From: Gimesia aquarii
GTDB lineage: Bacteria; Planctomycetota; Planctomycetia; Planctomycetales; Planctomycetaceae
Length of the DNA stretch: 64,000 nt
Reading direction: 5' to 3'
Assembly: GCF_007748195.1 (NCBI RefSeq)
Contig: NZ_CP037920.1
Span: forward strand, 868,001-932,000
The notes under the pieces were generated by a model. The model did not search any database. It was given only the letters and a program-made list of their open reading frames with translations, and had not been told where the DNA came from. Positions 10,322-19,771 of this stretch are shown in pieces. Every line of letters starts with the position of its first letter. Position 1 is the first letter of the stretch. A program made the position numbers and the translations under genes.

Positions 10322-11917
10322 ATGGATCAGCGTGATATTCGTGTACTTTTTTTTGTATTTTTATGCTTAATTATTGCGGGAAGCGTTACTGCTGAAGTGG
10401 CTGAAGCACAGCAGAGCCGTCCCAATATTCTGTTTTGTATTGCCGATGATGCCTCGTTTCCTCACATGGGAGCCTATGGTTGTTCGTGGGTGAAGACACC
10501 AGGATTTGACCGCGTGGCGCGGGAAGGTTTGTTGTTTACGAATGCGTATACGCCCAATGCCAAGTGTGCTCCCTCACGTGCTTGCATTCTAACGGGCAGG
10601 AATTCGTGGCAATTGAAACAGGCTGGGAATCATATGGCCTTTTTTCCGCCAGAATTCAAAACGTACGTCGAAGCGTTAACTGATACAGGATATTTTGTAG
10701 GCAGGACGGCGAAAGGCTGGGCGCCGGGGGTCGCCGTCGATGCCACAGGCAAACGTCGCAATCCTGCGGGACCCGCTTATAATCGTTCAAAGGCTAAGCC
10801 GCCAGCGAAAGGGATTTCGGCCATTGATTATGCCGCGAACTTCGAACAGTTTCTTGAAGATTGTCCCAAAGAAAAATCGTGGTGTTTCTGGTACGGCGGG
10901 CTGGAACCACATCGACGATATGAATATGGCTCCGGTGTCAGCAAGGCGGGTAAAAAATTAACAGACATCGACCGGGTTCCCGCATATTGGCCCGACACGG
11001 AAGTGATTCGAAATGACATGCTCGACTATGCCTATGAAATTGAACACTTTGACCGGCACCTTGTGCGTATGTTGGAAGTGTTGGAGCAACAGAATCAATT
11101 AGAGAATACAATTGTGGTGGTCACTGCAGATAACGGAATGCCGTTTCCCCGTGTGAAAGGACAGGAGTACGAACGTTCGAATCATTTGCCATTAGCGATC
11201 ATGTGGAAAAAAGGAATCAATGGTAAAAATCGGACGGTTGACGACTATGTGAGTTTCATTGACTTTGCCCCTACTTTTATTGAGGCAGCAGGGTTACAGT
11301 GGGAACAGACGGGAATGCAACCTACGGCAGGTCGATCTCTTTCGGATATTTTTCATTCAAATCAATCGGGAGTGATTAACCCCAGGCGTGACCACGTATT
11401 GATTGGTAAAGAGCGGCACGATATCGGTAGGCCCTTTGATCAAGGGTATCCGATTCGTGGTATTGTGAAGGGAGGCATGCTCTATCTCAAGAATGATGAA
11501 CCTGGACGTTGGCCCGCCGGTAATCCGGAAACGGGATACCTCAACTGTGACGGGAGTCCGACGAAGACTGCGATTTTAAACCTACGCAGAACAGGGAAAC
11601 AGGAATCGTTCTGGACGTGGGCCTTTGGCAGACGAAAAGCAGAAGAACTCTATTCCATTCAGGATGACCCGGAGTGTTTGCAGAATCTAGCTGCTTTGCC
11701 AAAATTCCAGGATATCAAAAATGCCTTGAAGCAACAGTTGCAGGAAGAGTTGATCGCGCAAAAGGATCCTCGTGCTTTGGGGAAAGGGGCTGTATTCGAA
11801 GGTTATCAATATTCGGATGCGCGTACCCGTAACTTTTATCAACGGTTTATGAAAGGTGAAAAAGTCAAAGCGGGTTGGGTCAACGAAACTGATTTTGAGG
11901 CTGGGCCCCTTGATTGA
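10322..11917 (+). CDS. Secreted type I sulfatase
   Basis: The 531-residue protein has a signal peptide ([19 protein letters not shown]) and a sulfatase domain. [18 protein letters not shown] supplies the N-terminal metal ligands. The signature [12 protein letters not shown] has C82 as the expected formylglycine precursor. [15 protein letters not shown] supplies the second metal-binding Asp-Asn pair. The overall arrangement resembles N-sulfoglucosamine sulfohydrolase-like enzymes, so a sulfated glycan substrate is likely but not shown. ATG at 10322 has GGAG about ten bases upstream; a GTG two codons earlier is less well placed. Planctomycetes usually carry many sulfatases. Confidence 0.9.
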   Translation: MDQRDIRVLFFVFLCLIIAGSVTAEVAEAQQSRPNILFCIADDASFPHMGAYGCSWVKTPGFDRVAREGLLFTNAYTPNAKCAPSRACILTGRNSWQLKQAGNHMAFFPPEFKTYVEALTDTGYFVGRTAKGWAPGVAVDATGKRRNPAGPAYNRSKAKPPAKGISAIDYAANFEQFLEDCPKEKSWCFWYGGLEPHRRYEYGSGVSKAGKKLTDIDRVPAYWPDTEVIRNDMLDYAYEIEHFDRHLVRMLEVLEQQNQLENTIVVVTADNGMPFPRVKGQEYERSNHLPLAIMWKKGINGKNRTVDDYVSFIDFAPTFIEAAGLQWEQTGMQPTAGRSLSDIFHSNQSGVINPRRDHVLIGKERHDIGRPFDQGYPIRGIVKGGMLYLKNDEPGRWPAGNPETGYLNCDGSPTKTAILNLRRTGKQESFWTWAFGRRKAEELYSIQDDPECLQNLAALPKFQDIKNALKQQLQEELIAQKDPRALGKGAVFEGYQYSDARTRNFYQRFMKGEKVKAGWVNETDFEAGPLD

Positions 11918-11931
11918 ATCTGATCAGATTC
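11916..11931. terminator. 16-base palindrome between convergent genes
   Basis: A perfect 16-base palindrome (GAATCTGATCAGATTC) overlaps the sulfatase stop codon and lies 6 bases from the end of the opposing gene. It could end transcription from both sides, but the stem is A/T-rich with no long T run. Confidence 0.35.
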
Positions 11932-11936
11932 TGTTT

Positions 11937-12362
11937 CTATGATTTGTCTTCACTTTTGGCAGAGAGATATCCGGCTGAAGACTGAAAATATTTTTGTCTT
12001 CTGCGCTCTGTCTCGGCTGTAGCTGCTGACATACTTGATTTGAGGTCTTCGAGATTCGCTCCGCAGTAGCGACAACCTGTCTGATTCAAGTGGAATTCCA
12101 CATAGCTTTGATAATCAGGCGGGAGTGTTTCGAGTAAATAGCCTCCCAATTGACTGCGCGAAGGGCAGCTCAGGCGATTTCTTCTCCAAATTTCTCCAAC
12201 AGAATGCGCACCGTGATCACGTTGCTGAGAGAGTTGAGCCAGACGAACACGTAGTGAATCAGATTGCCTTAATGCAGTTTCAACCTGAGACATCAGTTCG
12301 ACCGAAAGGGATTCATCCAGATATGCCAGCAATTCCTGGTCTGTAAATAGGCTGTCAGCCAT
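11937..12362 (-). CDS. Small zinc-finger-like protein, possible anti-sigma-type
   Basis: The 141-residue protein starts MADSLFTDQELLAYLDESLS, a helical start common in planctomycete regulators that accompany ECF sigma factors. A His followed by a Cys pair (FHLNQTGCRYCG; H-x5-C-x2-C) resembles, but does not exactly match, the H-x3-C-x2-C motif of zinc-binding anti-sigma factors. There is no membrane segment, so it would be cytoplasmic. It is convergent with the sulfatase, and no sigma factor gene is adjacent. The function is an inference at family level only. Confidence 0.6.
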   Translation of the reverse strand: MADSLFTDQELLAYLDESLSVELMSQVETALRQSDSLRVRLAQLSQQRDHGAHSVGEIWRRNRLSCPSRSQLGGYLLETLPPDYQSYVEFHLNQTGCRYCGANLEDLKSSMSAATAETERRRQKYFQSSAGYLSAKSEDKS

Positions 12363-12828
12363 TACTGGGGAGCCTCTGTAAAATTTGAGAAGAAATCATG
12401 TTCATTTTGAATCAGCGTGTTCTATTATTGTCAAAGAATGACAGGCTTTAAAGACTTTTCGGGTAAACAGTTGTGTATTTTACATAGATAACGTGAAATG
12501 CCCGATCATGTATGAAAATTTTTTGATTGATTTATGAAATTAAGAAAAATAGACAATCTAATGACCGCGGCTTTTCCTGTTCCGCAAAATGGTTTCTATT
12601 GCTTACATGGTTGTCGCTGAACGCTTTGCTCGTTAGCATACCTTTATTAAATTGATGCGCTTAGTTTGCGCCTCGTGGCGCCTGAATGCTGTCACTGCTC
12701 GAATCAAACATACCAGATCGGTAACTCACTTCTTCCAATCATGCGAAGTCAGCGGGGCAAATGTAATTGATGGATGATGTTTCAGAGCGTGGCGAGTTTG
12801 TTTGTTTAGAAGAATTGAAGGAAACAAC
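12363..12828. other. Intergenic region before the transketolase genes
   Basis: About 465 bases lie between divergent genes. A small perfect inverted repeat, GCGCC-TCGT-GGCGC, sits at 12668-12681. No further gene or clear promoter pair was identified. Confidence 0.4.
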
Positions 12829-13671
12829 GTGGCTGCTCAAGCAAATGCCTTATCGATTGAAGAGTTGAAGGAAAAAGGGAAAGTCCTTCGTCGTCTGATT
12901 ATCCGAATGACAACCGAAGCTGGTAGCGGACACCCCAGCAGTAGCTTGTCTGCTGTTGAAGTGGTAAATGCACTCTGGTTCGGTGGTTTTATGAAATACG
13001 ATCCACAGAATCCGACTTGGGATGCACGGGATCGTTTCATTTTAAGTAAAGGCCATGCGGTACCTGTACTGTATGCCGCCATGGCCGAAGCGGGTTACTT
13101 CTCAACCGACGATGTTATGACACTCCGAAAATTGGGGAGTCCCTTTGAAGGCCATCCCAATATGAAACGCCTTCCTGGAATCGAAGCTTCAACAGGTTCG
13201 CTCGGACAGGGGCTGTCACTGGGTATTGGGCAAGCTTTGGGAGCGCGTTTGAATAAGAACGGGTCCAATGTGTTTGTCGTGATTGGTGATGGCGAAATGG
13301 GAGAAGGTCAGGTCTGGGAAGCATTAGCTGCTGCTGAAAAGTACAAGTTGGGTAACCTGACTGCGATTATCGACCAGAACACCTACCAGCAGACCGGCGC
13401 TACGAAAGATGTGCTCGATCTGGGTTCCTTTGAAGAAAAGATCGCAGCCTTTGGCTGGCATACGCAGACGATCGATGGCAACTGCCAGAAATCCGTTGTT
13501 GAAGCTCTGGAAGTTGCGTCCAAAGTAACGGATCGCCCCAAGGCCATCATTTCGAAGACAAAGAAAGGGTTTGGGATTCTACCCGTGCTGGAAGAAACGG
13601 GAGATTTAAACTATCACGGTAAACCGCTTTCACCAGAGTTGGCAGAAAAAGCACTGGCATTTATTGCTTAG
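12829..13671 (+). CDS. Transketolase, N-terminal (TPP-binding) subunit
   Basis: The 280-residue protein covers only the first half of a transketolase. It has GSGHPSSSLSAVEVV, RFILSKGHAVPVLYA, GSLGQGLSLGIG and the TPP/Mg motif GDGEMGEGQVWEA with IIDQNTYQQTG. Transketolase moves two-carbon units between sugar phosphates in the pentose phosphate pathway. I place the start at GTG 12829 because GAAGGA lies six bases upstream; an in-frame TTG at 12802 has no comparable site. The C-terminal partner follows after 105 bases. Both halves are intact and end in proper stops, so this is a genuine split enzyme and not a frameshift. Confidence 0.92.
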   Translation: MAAQANALSIEELKEKGKVLRRLIIRMTTEAGSGHPSSSLSAVEVVNALWFGGFMKYDPQNPTWDARDRFILSKGHAVPVLYAAMAEAGYFSTDDVMTLRKLGSPFEGHPNMKRLPGIEASTGSLGQGLSLGIGQALGARLNKNGSNVFVVIGDGEMGEGQVWEALAAAEKYKLGNLTAIIDQNTYQQTGATKDVLDLGSFEEKIAAFGWHTQTIDGNCQKSVVEALEVASKVTDRPKAIISKTKKGFGILPVLEETGDLNYHGKPLSPELAEKALAFIA

Positions 13672-13776
13672 GGTCAGAGCTTTCTGATTTTCTATGAACG
13701 GAATCAGATCCAAAACAGAAAATTCCTGATAGCAGTTCGAATCAAATCAACATACAAATAAAAGAGACGTATTATT

Positions 13777-14730
13777 ATGTATTTAGGTGAAATTAGTGGA
13801 TTGAAAGTAGGACAAGCCACCCGCGATGCATTTGGAGATGCTTTAAAAGATCTGGGTGATAAGCATCCTGAAATTGTGACCGTGGATGGCGACGTCGGGA
13901 ACTCGACTCGCACGGAAGTCTTTGCGAAAGCTTTTCCTGAACGTGGTTTTAATGTTGGTATTGCAGAAAGTAATATGGTCAGCGTTGCAGGAGGTCTGGC
14001 CTCCACCGGACATATTCCGGTTGTTGCCAGCTTTGCCGCATTTCTCTTATGCAACGCCTATGACCAAATCAGAATGTCAATTGCGTTCCCTGGCATGAAT
14101 GTGAAGATGGTCGGAACACATGCGGGGATTTCCATCGGCGAAGATGGTCCTTCACAGATGGGAATAGAAGATGTCTCATTAGCCTGTAGTCTCCCTGGTG
14201 TGGTTGTGATGGTTACCGCTGATGCCGTTTCTACCAAAGCAGCAACAGCAGCGATGGTTGAACATGATGGTCCCGTCTATCTAAGACTCGGTCGACCGAA
14301 TGTGGCAGAAATTTATTCAGAAGGTGATACATTTGAGATCGGCAAAGCAAACACAATTCGTGAAGGTGACGATGTAACCATTATCGCCAATGGTCTGATG
14401 GTAGCAGGTGCCGTTGATGCCGCGACCAAACTGGCAGAAGAAGGAATTTCAGCACGTGTGATCGATATGCATACTGTAAAACCAATTGATGTGGATGCGA
14501 TCCAAAAAGCAGCCCGAGAAACCGGTGCGATTGTTGTTGCAGAAGAGCATCTGGCGCATGGTGGATTAGGCTCGGCCGTATCTATGGTTGTTTCACAATC
14601 AACTCCGGTTCCCATGGCCTATGTCAATGTTGGCGACTGTTTTGCAGAAAGTGGTGACCCTCAGGGACTCCTCGATAAATATGGTTTGACTGCAGAAGCG
14701 ATTGTAGAAGCTGTCAAGAAAGTAAAATAG
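13777..14730 (+). CDS. Transketolase, C-terminal subunit
   Basis: The 317-residue protein supplies the pyrimidine-binding and C-terminal domains of the split transketolase. Visible landmarks are VDGDVGNSTRTEVFAKAFPE, the GIAESNMVSVAGGLA stretch with the catalytic glutamate, SFAAFLLCNAYDQIR, GTHAGISIGEDGPSQMG and VYLRLGRPNV. The C-terminal domain (VIDMHTVKPID, VVAEEHLAHGGLGSAV) is complete. It should assemble with the upstream subunit as an alpha2beta2-type enzyme, as in archaea and some bacteria. A terminator follows closely. Confidence 0.92.
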   Translation: MYLGEISGLKVGQATRDAFGDALKDLGDKHPEIVTVDGDVGNSTRTEVFAKAFPERGFNVGIAESNMVSVAGGLASTGHIPVVASFAAFLLCNAYDQIRMSIAFPGMNVKMVGTHAGISIGEDGPSQMGIEDVSLACSLPGVVVMVTADAVSTKAATAAMVEHDGPVYLRLGRPNVAEIYSEGDTFEIGKANTIREGDDVTIIANGLMVAGAVDAATKLAEEGISARVIDMHTVKPIDVDAIQKAARETGAIVVAEEHLAHGGLGSAVSMVVSQSTPVPMAYVNVGDCFAESGDPQGLLDKYGLTAEAIVEAVKKVK

Positions 14731-14743
14731 TGGATCTGATAAG

Positions 14744-14775
14744 GCCCTCTTCTACTCCAGAGAGGGCTTTATTTA
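14744..14775 (+). terminator. Rho-independent terminator after the transketolase pair
   Basis: GCCCTCT (14744-14750) pairs with AGAGGGC (14761-14767), with a 10-base loop and a T-rich tail. It begins 13 bases after the stop codon. Confidence 0.8.
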
Positions 14776-14831
14776 TTGTTGCTTTAGAAAACTAATTTTT
14801 AAGTCCCATTCACATGTTGTGAGAAAACTTT

Positions 14832-15788
14832 GTGACTGAGTTTCGCGCCTTTCATAATGCTGACCCACCGCAGTTGCTGAGATTATGGCATTCTGCAGGA
14901 CTGGGAAGAGGAGCAGCGGAATGCCTTAACAATGACGCCTTTGAAGTATTGATCTTTTCTCAGCCTTATTTCGATCCAAATGGATTGATCGTTGCTGAAG
15001 ACAATGGTGAAATTGTTGGTTTTGTTCTGGCGGGATTTGGTACGAATGCAGAAAGTTCTGCGCTCGATTATTCCAAAGGTGTGATCTGCGCGGTGATTGT
15101 ACATCCTAATGACCGCCGAAAAGGGATTGGTCGTGAACTGGTCCGCCGGGCAGAAGAATATCTTCGGTCAAAAGGTGCAACCGAAATTACCGCAGGGGCT
15201 TCTGGTTTACTATCGCCATTTTTGGTGGGCCTCTATGGTGGAACCCGTCCTTCAGGTTTCCTGTTGTCTGATCCAATCGCAGGTCCGTTTTTTGAAGCGA
15301 TTGGCTACGAAGCTAAGGGGTCGATTCGAATTTATCAACGCGACCTGCTCGGGCAGAAGCCTAAAATCAAGTTTCATCTGGTAAATATACGTCGCAAGAT
15401 GCAATTGATGATTTCCGATGACTATCAGGCTCCAAATTGGTGGTGGCTGACTCGCATGGGAAGACTGGAAACGCTACATTTTGAACTCGTTCCCAAATCG
15501 GGAGATGCAGCAGTCGCCTCTGCAACAGTTGTTGGACTGGATTTATACATTCCTAAGTGGGAAGAGCGGGTGATTGGACTGACTGATGTCTTTGTCAAAG
15601 AAGAGATACGCTCCCAAGGCTATGGACAGTCACTGTTATTGGAAATCGCGCGTCGTCTACAGGATGAGCTGATTACCAAGCTGGAATGGCATGTAGAAGA
15701 GTCCAACATTGTTGCCAGGCACGTTGCCGAAGCCGTCGGTTACCATCAGATCGATACTGGTATTGTATATCAGCCGGTTTCACGTTAG
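14832..15788 (+). CDS. Tandem-domain GNAT N-acetyltransferase
   Basis: The 318-residue protein contains two GNAT folds. In the first half, AVIVHPNDRRKGIGRELVRR is the acetyl-CoA-binding motif A (R/Q-x-x-G-x-G/A form). In the second half, TDVFVKEEIRSQGYGQSLLL repeats the pattern, followed by ESNIVARHVAEAVGYHQID. The N-terminal half probably carries most of the acceptor site; the acceptor cannot be read. The start is GTG at 14832, without a strong ribosome-binding site. It lies between the transketolase pair and the ornithine cyclodeaminase family gene on the same strand. Confidence 0.82.
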   Translation: MTEFRAFHNADPPQLLRLWHSAGLGRGAAECLNNDAFEVLIFSQPYFDPNGLIVAEDNGEIVGFVLAGFGTNAESSALDYSKGVICAVIVHPNDRRKGIGRELVRRAEEYLRSKGATEITAGASGLLSPFLVGLYGGTRPSGFLLSDPIAGPFFEAIGYEAKGSIRIYQRDLLGQKPKIKFHLVNIRRKMQLMISDDYQAPNWWWLTRMGRLETLHFELVPKSGDAAVASATVVGLDLYIPKWEERVIGLTDVFVKEEIRSQGYGQSLLLEIARRLQDELITKLEWHVEESNIVARHVAEAVGYHQIDTGIVYQPVSR

Positions 15789-15886
15789 CGTGTAAAAAAT
15801 AAGAGAATGATTTTCTCTTCCGAAGAATCGTTTCCTCTCACTACTAGTCATTAATCCTGATTCAATGATGAAATAGGCAATCATTT

Positions 15887-16843
15887 ATGGCCGCATTATA
15901 TATCACTGAAGATGATGTTCGTTCTGTAATGGATATGGAAAAATCCTTACTGATTATCCATAAAGTCTTCAAAGAAATGGCCTCTGAGAGAGCCACCAAT
16001 TTGCCGCGTCAGCGCGTTCGCGCACCAGGAATTATGCTACATACTATGTCAGCCGCCAATGAATACCTGGGTTATGTTGGTTGGAAAGCATATACGTCAA
16101 CTAAAGAAGGGGCTCAGTTTCACGTTGCTATTTACGATCAGGAAACGGGTCAGATGCGCGCCTTGATTGAGGGTGATTTTCTTGGTCAATTGCGAACAGG
16201 TGCAGCCAGTGGCGTGGCGACAGAGTACATGGCGAGACCAGATTCAAAAGTGGTTGGTTTATTCGGCTCCGGATTGCAGGCACGCACGCAATTGCAAGCG
16301 GTTTGTCAAACACGAAAAATTGAGTTTGTGTCGGTTTACTCCCGCAATCATGAAAACTGCAGTGAATTTGCCGAAGAAATGACGGAGCTTTGTAATGTGG
16401 AAGTCAAAGCCTCCCATTCTCCAGATGAAACAGCAGCTGAGAAAGATATTGTCATTTGTGCTTCCACAAGTAAAACTCCTTTGTTTGATGGTCGTGTCCT
16501 CGATGAGGGAACACATTTGAATGTAATTGGCTCGAACCACCGTTCAAAGCGGGAAATAGATCGTACTACAATCAAACGTGCTGACGTGATTGTCTGTGAT
16601 GATATAACGCAGTGCAGGCAAGAAGCAGGAGATTTCATTCAGCCTGTAGAGGAAGGGATTACCGATTGGCGATTGATGCATAATTTGTGTGAAATCGTGG
16701 CAGAACGCCAGACAGGACGCGCGACCGACGACCAGGTGACATTATTCAAATCAGTGGGTTTGGCTGTAGAAGATGTGGCAATGGGAGCTGAGATTTACCA
16801 ATTGGCGCTCGAAGAAGGTCTGGGTGTCGAATTACCTTTTTAA
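15887..16843 (+). CDS. Ornithine cyclodeaminase / mu-crystallin family protein
   Basis: The 318-residue NAD(P)-binding protein belongs to the ornithine cyclodeaminase/mu-crystallin family. Motifs include QRVRAPGIMLHTMSA, GWKAYTS, GDFLGQLRTGAASGVAT and the Rossmann segment VVGLFGSGLQARTQLQAV, followed by VICASTSKTPLFDG and HLNVIGSNH. Members act as ornithine cyclodeaminase, alanine dehydrogenase, or imino-acid reductases; the substrate here is open. The gene ends 26 bases from the convergent mazG, with no obvious terminator between them. Confidence 0.85.
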   Translation: MAALYITEDDVRSVMDMEKSLLIIHKVFKEMASERATNLPRQRVRAPGIMLHTMSAANEYLGYVGWKAYTSTKEGAQFHVAIYDQETGQMRALIEGDFLGQLRTGAASGVATEYMARPDSKVVGLFGSGLQARTQLQAVCQTRKIEFVSVYSRNHENCSEFAEEMTELCNVEVKASHSPDETAAEKDIVICASTSKTPLFDGRVLDEGTHLNVIGSNHRSKREIDRTTIKRADVIVCDDITQCRQEAGDFIQPVEEGITDWRLMHNLCEIVAERQTGRATDDQVTLFKSVGLAVEDVAMGAEIYQLALEEGLGVELPF

Positions 16844-16869
16844 GATCAGGAGAGAGATACAAAATCCTT

Positions 16870-17808
16870 CTATGAAGTTTGCTTTTCCTGTACTTTAATA
16901 TTTTGGTAGATGGTTTCCATTTCCTGCAATGAAGCGCTTTGAATCGAGCGGCCCGCTTTTTCCAGTTCCTGTTCAATTTTTTGTACGCGTTGTTGAAATT
17001 TACGATTACTTATACGCAGTGCTTCTTCGGGATTGATCTTCCAGCGTCGCGAGATGTTGGCCACTACGAATAAGATATCGCCTAACTCGCCTTCAACCCG
17101 CTCGCGTAGTTTTGGATCATCAATTTGCGTGTCTGTGATAATTTCTGCTTCGACCGTTGCAGGGGTATCGGGTATTTTTCCCTCAGGATAAATTTCGTCT
17201 GCCAATTCCTGAATCTCTTCACGAAGTTTATCAAACAACATATCCCGATGGGGAAAATCATATCCGACTTTTGCTGCTTTCTCTGCTATCCGTGCTGCGC
17301 GTGCGAGCGCAGGTAAATCTTGAGGCAGGCCATCAAAAATAGATCGGCGCTGTTTTTCCTGTTCTTTGATTTGATCCCAGTTCTTGCGGACCTCTGCTGG
17401 GGATTCTGCAGTCACATCACCGAATACATGAGGGTGGCGATCGATCATCTTTTGAGTCAGACGATTGACAACATGTGTCAAATCAAAGCGGCCTTCATCA
17501 GCGGCGATCTGAGCATCGAGCACGATTTGCAACAGAAGATCTCCCAGTTCTTCAATAATATGCTGATCGTTGCCAGAATCGATGGCTTCTAAAAGCTCGT
17601 AGGTTTCTTCCAATGTATACGGTTTGATGGATTCCAGTGTCTGTTCACGATCCCAGGGACAACCCTCGGGTGACCGTAGGCGGGCAATCACATCACAAAG
17701 CTTTTCAAAAGCAGGGGTTAATACATTATAATCAGGGGGAACGCCGGAAGCGCGGGCTGAATCAGATTCAGATGGTTCAGAAAGAGATTGATGATCAGAG
17801 TCTGTCAT
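16870..17808 (-). CDS. mazG: Nucleoside triphosphate pyrophosphohydrolase
   Basis: The protein has two MazG-type helical domains, each with the acidic metal-binding pattern. The first has EETYELLEAID and EELGDLLLQIVL. The second has LREEIQELADEI and EGELGDILFVVANISR. FEKLCDVIARLRSPEGCPWD is the typical N-terminal signature. It hydrolyses nucleoside triphosphates to monophosphates, a housecleaning role. I place the start at ATG 17808 (312 residues, including a Ser-rich lead). The open frame continues to 18126 but would then overlap the divergent gene at 17916, so that extension is probably not coding. Confidence 0.92.
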   Translation of the reverse strand: MTDSDHQSLSEPSESDSARASGVPPDYNVLTPAFEKLCDVIARLRSPEGCPWDREQTLESIKPYTLEETYELLEAIDSGNDQHIIEELGDLLLQIVLDAQIAADEGRFDLTHVVNRLTQKMIDRHPHVFGDVTAESPAEVRKNWDQIKEQEKQRRSIFDGLPQDLPALARAARIAEKAAKVGYDFPHRDMLFDKLREEIQELADEIYPEGKIPDTPATVEAEIITDTQIDDPKLRERVEGELGDILFVVANISRRWKINPEEALRISNRKFQQRVQKIEQELEKAGRSIQSASLQEMETIYQNIKVQEKQTS

Positions 17809-17915
17809 TGTACTACCGTATGATTCACCTGTAAGCAATAATGGTGTAGGATAGTTGTATCGTAGCGAATTCAATTCGCTCTGAAAATTCACACGTAATT
17901 CATGAGGCATAAAAG

Positions 17916-18407
17916 ATGAGTTTTCTAAAGAAAAGTTTAATGTGCAGTATGGTCTTATTGTTGTCCCTGGGCTCGGGAATGGCTGCGGATTCCACTCAAC
18001 GGGAAATGCTCGAAAAGAAATTTGAACAGCAAATGTCTGGTGCCACTCTGGTAGGACATTTTTCCGTTGATGGCAAAAATAATGGGAAGCCACCACGTGA
18101 GGAACGTTATGAGATTGCCTCAGCAAAAAAAATATCCGGCGATCAATGGATGATTACCGCACGCATTAAATATGGCGAACATGACGTCAGTGTACCAATG
18201 CCTTTAAATGTGTATTGGGCGGGAGACACACCAGTTATTTCATTGACAAATTTAACCATTCCTGGATTGGGAAATGCCTTTACTTCTCGTGTGATGTTTT
18301 TTGAAGGACGTTATGCAGGTACCTGGCAGCACGGTAAAGTGGGCGGAAACCTCTGGGGAAAAATTGAATATGCAAAGCAGAAGACCGATGAGTCTCCAGA
18401 AAAGTAA
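17916..18407 (+). CDS. Secreted protein of unknown function
   Basis: I do not recognise this 163-residue protein as a named family. It begins with a clear signal peptide (MSFLKKSLMCSMVLLLSLGSGMA, with a cut after AA), so it is exported. The mature part is predicted mostly beta-stranded, with GATLVGHFSVDG near the start and GRYAGTWQHGKVGGNLWG near the end. This pattern recalls small lipocalin-like or beta-barrel proteins, but the likeness is weak. It is 36 bases upstream of a secreted alpha/beta hydrolase on the same strand, so the two probably form an operon. Confidence 0.7.
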   Translation: MSFLKKSLMCSMVLLLSLGSGMAADSTQREMLEKKFEQQMSGATLVGHFSVDGKNNGKPPREERYEIASAKKISGDQWMITARIKYGEHDVSVPMPLNVYWAGDTPVISLTNLTIPGLGNAFTSRVMFFEGRYAGTWQHGKVGGNLWGKIEYAKQKTDESPEK

Positions 18408-18443
18408 GAGATAATCAGTATTTAAAATTTGCGGAGTAGATTT

Positions 18444-19475
18444 ATGAGTCAGAGATTAAATGTCAGTCTATGTTGCCTCATTTTGTGTATTGCAAACAAT
18501 GGAGATCTCATTGCATCTGAGAAGATTTCTCAAATCAAGAAACCACAGACAATCAAAAGACCTCCACTGAGTTTAATCAAAGTCAAAAGCACTCTGGATC
18601 AAAGTCTGCAGCCTTCCTTGATCTGGGTACCGGATTCGGCAAAGACAACTCCGACTCCCCTCTTCGTGTTTCTACACTCCTGGAGCGGAAACTATAAGCA
18701 GAGTAATACGAAATGGCAGGATGAAGCCGTGAAGCGCGGTTGGATTTATCTGCATCCCAATTTCCGAGGTGTAAATCAACAGCCGGAAGCCTGTGGTTCT
18801 AAATTGGCACGACAGGATATTCTGGATGCAATTGATTATATGATTGAGCATTACCAAGTCGATCAATCGCGGATTTATCTGGCGGGGTCGTCAGGAGGGG
18901 GCCACATGACGATGTTAATGGCAGGGCATCATCCTGGTCGGTTTTCAGCAGCTTCGGCTTGGGTTGGTATCAGCGATTTATCAGACTGGTACCATTTTCA
19001 TGTTAAGGAGGGAGTTCCTCAGAACTACGCGCGCATGATTTTGAAGTCGCTTACTGCTAAACCGGGCACTTCGTCTGAAATTGATGCAGAGTACCGCGAT
19101 CGTTCTCCCCTGTATTGGATTGAGAACGCAACGGACTTGCCTCTTGATCTGAACGCAGGAGTTACTGATGGCAAGACCGGCTCTGTACCCTTTGCACATA
19201 CCTTGCGTGCGTTTAATGCGATTGCAAAAAGAAATCGAACGACACTGATTACAAAAGAGGAGATGCAACAACTTTGGGACTATAGTAAATTGAAAACTCC
19301 TCAGCCTACTGATCAGGCGACAGATAAAACCTATGGTCGAGACATTCATTTAAGAAGGAATTCCGGTTTAGCACGTGTCACCATCTTCGAGGGAGGACAC
19401 GAAGGTTTGCCTCAACCTGCCTGCGAATGGTTATCGAAACAGAGACGTGATACTTCAGATTTTCAAAAAAAATAG
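18444..19475 (+). CDS. Secreted alpha/beta hydrolase (prolyl oligopeptidase-like esterase)
   Basis: The 343-residue protein has an N-terminal signal peptide (LNVSLCCLILCIANNGDLIA) and an alpha/beta hydrolase fold. The nucleophile elbow is LAGSSGGGHMTMLMAG (G-x-S-x-G), and HSWSGNYKQS supplies an oxyanion-side loop. A likely acid residue is in NAGVTDGKTGSVPF, and a C-terminal histidine is in IFEGGHEGLP. The fold fits peptidase S9-like esterases acting outside the cytoplasm; the substrate is unknown. ATG 18444 has GCGGAG seven bases upstream, so I prefer it to an in-frame TTG at 18429. Confidence 0.83.
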   Translation: MSQRLNVSLCCLILCIANNGDLIASEKISQIKKPQTIKRPPLSLIKVKSTLDQSLQPSLIWVPDSAKTTPTPLFVFLHSWSGNYKQSNTKWQDEAVKRGWIYLHPNFRGVNQQPEACGSKLARQDILDAIDYMIEHYQVDQSRIYLAGSSGGGHMTMLMAGHHPGRFSAASAWVGISDLSDWYHFHVKEGVPQNYARMILKSLTAKPGTSSEIDAEYRDRSPLYWIENATDLPLDLNAGVTDGKTGSVPFAHTLRAFNAIAKRNRTTLITKEEMQQLWDYSKLKTPQPTDQATDKTYGRDIHLRRNSGLARVTIFEGGHEGLPQPACEWLSKQRRDTSDFQKK

Positions 19476-19771
19476 AGGGTCAGAAATCTATCGATGAAGC
19501 GTTGAATCGGTCGATATGTTGAGTGTGTTTTGGATTCCCAGGATCTCAGAGATTCGCTTTGTGGTCAAATTGAGCTGAAATGGCAGTTTTGGGGAAGATT
19601 ATCGAATTCTCATATTATAGGGGTTCTTTCATAGGAGTTCCTGATTTCCTTATACAAAGCCTGATTCGGTGAATTGACAGTTCAAACCATGTACTTTGAT
19701 CGCATAGAATAGAATCAAAGCCAAGCCTCACCAATACGCGTGCAAGAAATTCAACCCGAGAGTGAATCACT

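Noticed and set aside
12125..12346. Plus-strand frame opposite the small zinc-finger-like gene
   Set aside because: The minus-strand frame has the Cys/His motif and a plausible start; the plus frame has neither.
13672..13776. Possible frameshift joining the two transketolase genes
   Set aside because: Both genes have their own start, stop and complete domains, and the gap shows no coding continuity.
17809..18126. N-terminal extension of the mazG frame
   Set aside because: It overlaps a divergent gene with a clear signal peptide and adds no conserved MazG sequence.
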